NCBI GenBank assembly: GCA_002292895.1
Contig: DBCE01000228.1
Coordinates: 20,678-35,268 of the forward strand
DNA length: 14,591 nt
From: Phycisphaerales bacterium UBA966
GTDB lineage: Bacteria > Planctomycetota > Phycisphaerae > Phycisphaerales > SM1A02
Direction: 5' to 3'
The notes under the pieces are model-generated. The model did no database searches and was not told the DNA's origin. It saw nothing but the letters and a program-made list of their open reading frames with translations. Positions 6,192 to 12,017 of this stretch are shown in pieces (position 1 is the first letter of the stretch; every line of letters starts with the position of its first letter). The position numbers and the translations under genes are program-made.

Positions 6192-7601
6192 ATGACGGCA
6201 TTACTCGTTGCTATCGTTTCATCGGTAGTTTGTTCAGCCGCGATCGGCGCCGTACCGTGTTCGGCAGCGAGCGCTAGTCCCCGCGACTTCGATCCTCCAG
6301 ATGCAGTCGGGAAGCCCGTGCCAGTGGCGGAGGCGCCATCGGTGGTATCGCAGTTTCCGGGAAGCAGTAGCGTTTCGGTGTTCCCGCCCCGTTCCGTAGA
6401 GCGGAGTGAGATCAGTTACCTTGTTTGGATTTCCGGGGCTGACGGACAGCAAGCCGAACTGGTCCGCCAATGGGCGGCGGCGATTGCCGAGTTTGGGCCG
6501 AAGTGGATCTCCGACGGATTTGAGGAACTGCGTGGCCCGGCCTCGGAGTTTGCGCAGAGACTCCATTCGGGACCACCAAGTGCCGAGGACGTGCAGGCGT
6601 TGAGGGCGATGTTCGCTCGTCGGGATCAACTCGCGCAGGCAGTGTTTGCGCGGGAGAGTGATTATCTTCGCACGTTTCTGGCGGAAGGTCAGGAACTGGA
6701 GCCCGGTTTGGAGTCCGCCTCTTCTCGCGTCATGATGGCTCGGTCAGGCGATGCGATAGCAGTTGGCAGCGGTGTCTCTGGGCACTTGGTTCCTCAGGTA
6801 CTCCGACTCCTCTATGAAGCGTCGATCGACCTCAGGACTTCTCCCGAGCAGGCGGCGGCGGTCCGGCAATACGCCATTGACAACTCGCCGAGGGTATTCG
6901 AGCAGCGTCGTATGACGATTCAGGCATATCTTCGCTTGGTCTGTCGAAGTTTGGAAGCGCATGTCAAATCCGCAGAGGCAGGGGTGGACCCAAGCGCTGC
7001 GCTGTTCGCCTTGTATCGCCCCGTGGCGCTGTCTATCCAGCGGACTGCGGCCATCAACGAGGAGCTTCTCAACGCTCTTGGAGAACTGGTCCCCATCGAG
7101 GTCGCGGCAGATGTTCGTCGCGCATATCGGGAGCTTGCATATGACCAACTCGCGGCGGATCTCTTCGAGTATTCCGCCGCCGCATCGGTTGCGCTCGCGA
7201 GATTGCGCGGCGAGTTGCGTGAACAGGGGAGCGCGCTTGTGCGAAATGACTGCGAAGCGAGGCAGCGCGCCTTGGACGAGCTCTGCCGTGACTTCGACAC
7301 GGCCATGGTGCACTGTTTCGAGCGCGGGAGGCAGCGTGATGCCGGGGAGGGGGATAGGTTCCTGCGGAAGATGCTTCGAATTCATGACCGCGCACTTCGG
7401 GAAGCGGCAGACACGCTCGCTCAACTTCGCGCGCTCGCGGTCCATGCGGATGCCGATTGGGACCCTGCTGAGTTCGACAAGGCGATGCTTCAGTGGCGAC
7501 AGGATGTGCAGGTGCGGATAGACGGACTGATCTCCACGGGAGCACTTTGGTCCATTGTTACCCCTGATCAGGTCGCGGCGGTTTCTCCCAAACGCAACTA
7601 G
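6192..7601 (+). CDS. Exported alpha-helical protein of unknown function (469 aa)
   Basis: The protein starts with a signal peptide (TALLVAIVSSVVCSAAIGAV, cleavage near residue 25). A Pro/Val/Ser-rich linker runs to about residue 65, and the rest is almost entirely predicted helix, rich in Ala, Arg, Glu and Leu. Segments such as DVQALRAMFARRDQLAQAVF and LVPIEVAADVRRAYRELAYD look like an all-helical bundle outside the cytoplasm. No catalytic motif is recognised. It is cargo between porin fragments 1 and 2. Its helical pattern runs roughly collinear with the N-terminal half of the 761-aa protein of the next cargo block, so the two may be distant paralogues. Codon choice is visibly less GC-rich at third positions than in the genes before 5844. 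The long antisense frame over it is a shadow. Confidence 0.75.
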   Translation: MTALLVAIVSSVVCSAAIGAVPCSAASASPRDFDPPDAVGKPVPVAEAPSVVSQFPGSSSVSVFPPRSVERSEISYLVWISGADGQQAELVRQWAAAIAEFGPKWISDGFEELRGPASEFAQRLHSGPPSAEDVQALRAMFARRDQLAQAVFARESDYLRTFLAEGQELEPGLESASSRVMMARSGDAIAVGSGVSGHLVPQVLRLLYEASIDLRTSPEQAAAVRQYAIDNSPRVFEQRRMTIQAYLRLVCRSLEAHVKSAEAGVDPSAALFALYRPVALSIQRTAAINEELLNALGELVPIEVAADVRRAYRELAYDQLAADLFEYSAAASVALARLRGELREQGSALVRNDCEARQRALDELCRDFDTAMVHCFERGRQRDAGEGDRFLRKMLRIHDRALREAADTLAQLRALAVHADADWDPAEFDKAMLQWRQDVQVRIDGLISTGALWSIVTPDQVAAVSPKRN

Positions 7602-7816
7602 ATTCCATTCGAGGACTTCGGCGTTCTGCGCGTCAGTCTGCGTACTCTGTGGGGCGTTGAACTCAGCAACCGAGTTGAATCCGAGAATGGCAGATCCCTC
7701 GATGAGCGTGCCTTCCGAATCCGATACCACCTCCTGAGCGGCCGAGTCCCGGCTGCCGCTTGGGCACGACCACGCTCAGTGCGGTCTGCTCGGCGCCGCA
7801 TTCATCGTGTTCTGTT
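7602..7816. other. Intergenic stretch with possible coding remnant
   Basis: These 215 bp separate the 469-aa gene from the start of the porin repeat. Read on the minus strand from 7730 to about 7602, the sequence gives a balanced, protein-like peptide (SEGTLIEGSAILGFNSVAEF and on), while the plus-strand reading is Ser/Cys-rich like an antisense frame. It could be a leftover of a minus-strand gene, but no family is recognised. No terminator hairpin with a T-run was found after 7601. Confidence 0.35.
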
Positions 7817-8394
7817 CAATCTGCCGTTACGCTGTGGCGCCCGTGCTCCTCATCGCCGATCTGCCACCCATCGACGTTCAACGTGAACTTGCCGCCATCC
7901 GCGCTGAGCTTGCGGAGATGCGTGTGCAGCAGCGTGACCAGTGGTTGGATGAGGCGCGCGCGGAGCAGATTCGCGGCGTGGTGCGTGACGTGCTTGCGGA
8001 TACGTCGGCGCGTACTGCGTACCGCGACACTGAGTGGACGGCTGGTCTGTCGAACGCGCCCGGCGGTGGGTTGCAGATCGAAGCCGCGGACGGGGCGATG
8101 AGCATCAAGTTGTCGGGGCTCATCCAGACGCGCTTCGTAGCGGCGTCGGCGTACGGATCGACTTCGGGCGCTCCGGGCGTCGATGACACGCGCTGGGGCT
8201 TCGAGGATAAGACGGTGATGTTCGCGTTCTCGGGTCACCTGTATGACCCGACGCTCACCTATCTCACGGCCGTTGCGTACACGTCGCAGACGAACCGGTT
8301 CTTCACGGTGCCGGGCGCGGCCAGTGCGGGCGAACCAAAGCGGTGGGCGGATGAAGACACTAGCGGCGGCAACATCGCGCTACGTATAGTTTAA
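7817..8394 (+). pseudogene. Truncated outer-membrane porin (OprP-like family), copy 2
   Basis: From GTG 7843 (or GTG 7807) the frame encodes about 183-195 residues. A short hydrophobic start (AVAPVLLIADL) is followed by a coiled-coil segment (DVQRELAAIRAELAEMRVQQ) and the VRDVLADTSAR element. The first beta-barrel strands follow (MSIKLSGLIQTRFVAASAYG, then TRWGFEDKTVMFAFSGHLYD and LTYLTAVAY). This is the usual beginning of planctomycete porins, which are normally several hundred residues. The frame ends at LRIV-stop, just where another strand is expected, so most of the barrel is missing. The N-terminus also lacks a normal signal peptide. Bases 7817-8015 match 14393-14591 with only three differences. 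Probably non-functional. Confidence 0.8.
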
Positions 8395-8448
8395 GCAGCG
8401 GAGATGCTTGGGATCAAAAACTTGATCCCGGTTTCGTCGGGCCGCTGC
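8395..8448. other. Nested inverted repeats immediately after the porin truncation point
   Basis: An outer pair, GCAGCGG (8395-8401) with CCGCTGC (8442-8448), encloses a perfect 8-bp hairpin, GGGATCAA (8410-8417) with TTGATCCC (8422-8429), around an AAAC loop. It starts at the base after the TAA of the truncated porin frame. There is no T-run, so it is not a classical terminator. It could be a breakpoint structure, a degraded terminator or an RNA element. Confidence 0.6.
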
Positions 8449-8516
8449 CGGCGCGAGTCGCAGGATTCCTCGGTCATCCCCGTTGACATCGCATCCTGTC
8501 GGTGAATCCTCGGAAA

Positions 8517-8581
8517 CTAGCGCTAGGTGGGAATTGCCTTGCATGCTCTCTAGCGGGTCGCTAGACTACGGGGAAGGGGAG
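8517..8581 (+). promoter_or_regulatory. Candidate promoter with CTAGCG/CGCTAG palindromes
   Basis: CTAGCGCTAG (8517-8526) is a perfect palindrome, and a second, spaced version, TCTAGCG-GGT-CGCTAGA, lies at 8549-8565. A weak sigma70-like pair, TTGCAT (8539-8544) and TAGACT (8562-8567) with a 17-bp spacer, places the second palindrome between and over the -35/-10 elements, as expected for an operator. Purine-rich GGGGAAGGGGAG (8570-8581) lies just downstream and would serve GTG 8587 as a ribosome-binding site. The promoter hexamers match consensus poorly; the palindromes are certain. Confidence 0.4.
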
Positions 8582-8628
8582 TCAACGTGGGGTCCCTCGA
8601 AATCGGAATCCGAACGGGAGTTACATCG

Positions 8629-8994
8629 ATGAACGCAATAACCGGCTTGCCACGTGTGGTGTTAGCTTCAGCGCTGTTTGTAGTATCCGCGTCATGGGCA
8701 GCGGGGCTGCTAGCGCCTGTTGACGCAGGGCTTCTCCTCGGGGGGTGCGCGGGCTGCTCGACGACAACCCATTATCCAGGTTACTGCTTTGGCCTGAGCG
8801 AGCTAGGAGGGCCTGAATGTACCGGCGGGTACAACTATTGTGACTCCACCGTGCAGAGTGGGCGAGGAAAGTGCTGTACCTCCAACTCGCGTGCAGCGTG
8901 TACTGAAGCGAATTGCATTCCGCAAGCGAGCAGTTGGTGCTATTCCACCGAAGGCAATCCGTGCCCATCTACCTGCCCCCCAGGCACCCCATAA
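8629..8994 (+). CDS. Small exported cysteine-rich peptide precursor (12 Cys) with LLLGG-Cys junction
   Basis: This 121-aa product has an N-terminal hydrophobic region (residues 9-29, VVLASALFVVSASWAAGLL) that would direct Sec export. After LLLGG (35-39) come 82 residues holding all 12 cysteines, rich in Gly, Ser, Thr and Pro, ending CPSTCPPGTP. An even number of Cys in a short exported chain suggests up to six disulfides. The junction can be read three ways: a double-glycine cleavage site (Leu at -4 and -12), a lipobox LGGC, or a linker after signal peptidase I cleavage near SWA or VDA. ATG 8629 has GGGAG eight bases upstream; in-frame GTG 8587 with a strong purine-rich site would add 14 residues. 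It precedes the C39/rhodanese and MauE-like genes. No known family recognised; toxin, bacteriocin-like peptide or surface peptide are open options. Confidence 0.7.
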   Translation: MNAITGLPRVVLASALFVVSASWAAGLLAPVDAGLLLGGCAGCSTTTHYPGYCFGLSELGGPECTGGYNYCDSTVQSGRGKCCTSNSRAACTEANCIPQASSWCYSTEGNPCPSTCPPGTP

Positions 8995-9288
8995 CGGTTG
9001 GATCGTTCGCGCATACTGTTCAAACTACGCGCTCGCCGGACTCGGATCTACCTCGAACTGCCTGTCGCCGATCTCGACGCTCGGTGGCACGGAGTTCGCC
9101 CCAAGTCGACTGATTCTTGTCTATTGGGGAGCCCAAGCTTGGAGGCACGTGTCGCCAAACGCGGAACAGTACCGTCGGCTTTAGTTGAGCGCACCCTCAA
9201 TCCAATCGACGTTGGTAGGACTACTGCGCGCCCTCGTCGCAGGCAATGCGCGATTGGCAGTGAAGGCTCAGTCCCACTGATCCATGTC
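8995..9288. other. Spacer between the peptide gene and the C39/rhodanese gene
   Basis: The frame of the downstream protein stays open here back to TTG 8998, but the 97 residues it would add are Arg-rich and lack a signal peptide at the new N-terminus, so I read this stretch as non-coding. No terminator hairpin with a T-run was seen, which allows read-through from the peptide gene. Confidence 0.4.
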
Positions 9289-11511
9289 ATGGTCGTCGTT
9301 CTCTCGTTGAATGCCATTGCGTCAGACACGAGTTTCGGCGCCTTGCCCGACGGGTGCACAATCGCTGAAATCGCCGCACCCAACATTTCCGCGCTCCAGC
9401 CGGATCGAGCTACGCACGGAGCGGTATCACCCGTAGCAAATTTGGGGCGTTGTCTAGTTGGTGACTTAGCGCACGAAGTCGCGCAACGCGGCTCATCGGA
9501 AGCAATCCGTGAACTGTCCATCGCCTTGAGAGGCTTGTTCCCCTTGAACGTGGTGTTGGTTTCAGAGGAACGAGTCTCGGGGGATATAGATGCGGCTCAG
9601 CCATTCTGTAGGGTACGGCGCATCGAGTATTCCAAATCAGCAGTGGCAACCTCGTGCATTGTGACGACATCGCTCTCCCCAAACGAGCTGCCGGAATCGC
9701 CACGGGATTCTTGGGATCCGCCTCGTCGGGAGTTCGACTACACCGACCAGGAGGTGTGTGTTCGCGCGATCAGATCTGATGGAGATGCTGCTCCGCGAAG
9801 GGCAAACTTCACATCCGCGAAAGAGGGACCAGACATTGCGCTGGAGTCATTTCTCGGTTGGGCGCGGGGGCTATTTGGAATGCTTCCTATTGACGGAGAT
9901 TCGCGAGTTGAGCGCCTTTTAGCGGGACCACTAGACGGCGTGGTTGCGCAACGGGTGCCGTGGGAGGGATACCCATGCGAGATTACTATTGTCGGCCGAT
10001 TTGGCGAGATCGCGTACACGCTGGCATCAGAAGGCGCCCCGCCAGTTCGCCTTCGACTCTCTCAGACCGCGGACGATGTGGCGGTCGGTGGCGCAAAGAT
10101 GTCGGATGATCCGCCCTCTGCGCCGCGTGGAACGAGAGTTCTTTATCCTCGGGTGGGCATTGCGCGTAACACAGTGGACATCGACGAAGTCGAATGGGCT
10201 GGTTTTAATGGGTGCCGCTGGCTCACTTCGCTGCGTCTGCGTCAAGTGATTTGTTACCGAGATGGCAGATCGGTAGTTGTGCAGAGGACGATTAGAGCAC
10301 TGGCGGAGGCTCCAGCGATTTGGAGACCATTGACCGACCTTCCGGAGGGAACAGCCGCCGCCTGCGATTGGGCGCCGGGAATTTTATGGGAAGTGCGAGA
10401 TCACGCGATTGCACCCGTGGTCGATGGCGATGATGTTGCGGAGATTGACAGGTTGACAAGTTCGCTGAGCTCTGACAGGCAGTCAAGAGCATCAGACGCA
10501 GAGCCCCATGGGATCCTCGCGCGAAGGACAACGGGCCGAGCGGGCTACTGCGGCGTTTATTCCGTGTACGCCTGCGCTCGACTGCTGGGCAAGCGGGATC
10601 TTGCAATGGAAGAATTGCTTCGCCCTGAGTTCGTCGGCCGCGCCGAAGGAAGCACAATTTTAGAGTTGTCGCGTGCGATCGAGAGTCAAAGCCTGCATTC
10701 CCAGGTTTGCGCGGGCGCCACGGTAGATCTACTGGCGTTGGCCGAAGCGCCGATGATCCTGCATGTTCGTGCGTCGCCGCGCTCTAAGGAGGCTGACCAC
10801 TATGTGGTCCTTGCGGCCAAGGATGGCCCGAACATGCTGATCTTGGATGGGGCCAGAATGGTCAAGGTGACCATTGATGAGTTGTCAGTTTATTGGGACG
10901 GAACTGTAATATTAGTTGGGAATTTGGAGGTTCCGCACTCGCTTATTGCCCTTGAGAAGTTTTGGAGGCTAGCAGTTTCGCTTGCGGTGCTTGTCGGCGC
11001 TGTGGCGGTCCTAAAGTTCTCGAGGGGCGGGATGAAACTTGCGCGCTCGCTGGAGGGTACCAACCTGATTTGGCAGGTGTCCATCCTCTCTACCGTGGCG
11101 GTAATTCTCGGGCTGGCTCTCACTGGGTTTGCAGGCGAACGGCTGCTGAGCGATCAGGCTTCCATCGAATTCGCCCGACGGAGTGTCAAGCCAAACTTCG
11201 TGCGCAGGATCGACTTGGCCACCGCCCGTGCCCAGCATGCGGCGGGTGTTCAGTTTGTCGATGCGAGGGTATCACAGGACTTTGAGCGAGCGCACATTGA
11301 AGGCGCAATTAATGTCTTTGCAGATGTGAGTCCCGGGGCGCGCAGCGCAGCGACGGCACATCTCAACAAGGCACTTCCGGTCGTCGTCTATTGTGCGTCG
11401 TCAGCATGCCCCCTGGCAGACGCCCTTGCGGCCGATCTTTACTACGATGGATTCCAAAATGTTGTTGTGTTCGCTAACGGTATGGTGGATTGGAATGGGG
11501 GTCAGCCGTGA
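9289..11511 (+). CDS. Membrane protein with extracytoplasmic C39-peptidase-like and rhodanese domains
   Basis: With ATG 9289 the product is 740 aa. A hydrophobic N-terminus (1-12) is followed by a large region of unknown fold (about 20-400). A C39-like domain then has GYCGVYSVYACARLLG (Cys421), HYVVL (His504) and MLILDGA (Asp520). The spacings of 83 and 16 residues resemble known C39 peptidases, which cleave double-glycine leaders. The oxyanion Gln normally six residues before Cys is Thr415. Two TM helices (about 559-577 and 595-614) flank a basic loop (KFSRGGMKLARS), so by the positive-inside rule both flanking domains face outside. Residues 634-739 form a rhodanese domain (FVDAR, HIEGAINV, active loop VVVYCASSACP with Cys702, GFQNVVVFANGMVDW). 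Start codon uncertain. Its stop overlaps the next gene by 4 bp. Confidence 0.75.
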   Translation: MVVVLSLNAIASDTSFGALPDGCTIAEIAAPNISALQPDRATHGAVSPVANLGRCLVGDLAHEVAQRGSSEAIRELSIALRGLFPLNVVLVSEERVSGDIDAAQPFCRVRRIEYSKSAVATSCIVTTSLSPNELPESPRDSWDPPRREFDYTDQEVCVRAIRSDGDAAPRRANFTSAKEGPDIALESFLGWARGLFGMLPIDGDSRVERLLAGPLDGVVAQRVPWEGYPCEITIVGRFGEIAYTLASEGAPPVRLRLSQTADDVAVGGAKMSDDPPSAPRGTRVLYPRVGIARNTVDIDEVEWAGFNGCRWLTSLRLRQVICYRDGRSVVVQRTIRALAEAPAIWRPLTDLPEGTAAACDWAPGILWEVRDHAIAPVVDGDDVAEIDRLTSSLSSDRQSRASDAEPHGILARRTTGRAGYCGVYSVYACARLLGKRDLAMEELLRPEFVGRAEGSTILELSRAIESQSLHSQVCAGATVDLLALAEAPMILHVRASPRSKEADHYVVLAAKDGPNMLILDGARMVKVTIDELSVYWDGTVILVGNLEVPHSLIALEKFWRLAVSLAVLVGAVAVLKFSRGGMKLARSLEGTNLIWQVSILSTVAVILGLALTGFAGERLLSDQASIEFARRSVKPNFVRRIDLATARAQHAAGVQFVDARVSQDFERAHIEGAINVFADVSPGARSAATAHLNKALPVVVYCASSACPLADALAADLYYDGFQNVVVFANGMVDWNGGQP

Positions 11512-12017
11512 TCCGCCGTACGGAGCGCACGCTTCTCCATCGACTGGTACTGCGCGGGGCTGCCACTTTCTCTCTCGTGTCCGTGGTCCCTGTTCTGATT
11601 GGCGTGCTCCTCGTATGTAGTGCGGTACCGAAGATCAGATCGCCTTGGGTTTGGTACAGAGTTCTACTCGCATACGACGTGCTGCCGGACGCCCTGACGC
11701 GAGCGGTGGCTGTTGTGGTGCCATGGATGGAGGCAACTATCGCAGCGGCGCTTATCTTTGGGCTCCTTCGCCGCGCTGCGCTTGCAGCCTCGGTCGTCAT
11801 GTTTGCCGGATTCGCAGTTGCGCAACTTTCGGTCTTGGCTCGCGGTTTAGTAGTTGAATGCGGGTGCTTTTCGATTTCTGGCGGAAGCCCAGTCGGTGCG
11901 TGGACGCTAGGCCGCGCGCTGCTTCTGTCCTGCGTGGCTGGCGCGGCCTTCGTGGCGTCCAAGAAGCGGAAATTGGAGGGGCGTAGATTGTCCTGTGAGG
12001 GATCATGCGACGAGTAA
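11508..12017 (+). CDS. MauE/DoxX-type redox-associated membrane protein
   Basis: The 169-aa product has four hydrophobic helices (about 19-38, 63-84, 88-110, 134-151), with SAVPKIRSPW after the first, as in MauE/DoxX proteins. Between helices 3 and 4 it has VVECGCFSISGGSPVGAWTL, the family's C-G-C-F signature (Cys118, Cys120). MauE-type proteins are known or presumed to supply disulfide-forming power outside the cytoplasm, as in maturation of the cysteine-rich methylamine dehydrogenase small subunit. GTG 11508 is chosen because it overlaps the preceding TGA in the sequence GTGA and has GGGGG six bases upstream, implying translational coupling to the C39/rhodanese gene. Two further Cys (163, 167) lie in the C-terminal tail. 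The fit with a neighbouring 12-Cys peptide is strong circumstantial support for oxidative folding. Confidence 0.8.
   Translation: MIRRTERTLLHRLVLRGAATFSLVSVVPVLIGVLLVCSAVPKIRSPWVWYRVLLAYDVLPDALTRAVAVVVPWMEATIAAALIFGLLRRAALAASVVMFAGFAVAQLSVLARGLVVECGCFSISGGSPVGAWTLGRALLLSCVAGAAFVASKKRKLEGRRLSCEGSCDE

Noticed and set aside
6744..7730. 328-codon minus-strand frame opposite the 469-aa gene
   Set aside because: The plus-strand protein has a signal peptide and regular helical composition; most of the antisense frame is a shadow. Only the bit outside the gene (7602-7730) is noted as a possible remnant.
8998..9288. N-terminal extension of the C39/rhodanese protein from TTG 8998
   Set aside because: The added residues are Arg-rich and not family-like, and would bury the hydrophobic N-terminus; ATG 9289 is simpler, though the start stays uncertain.
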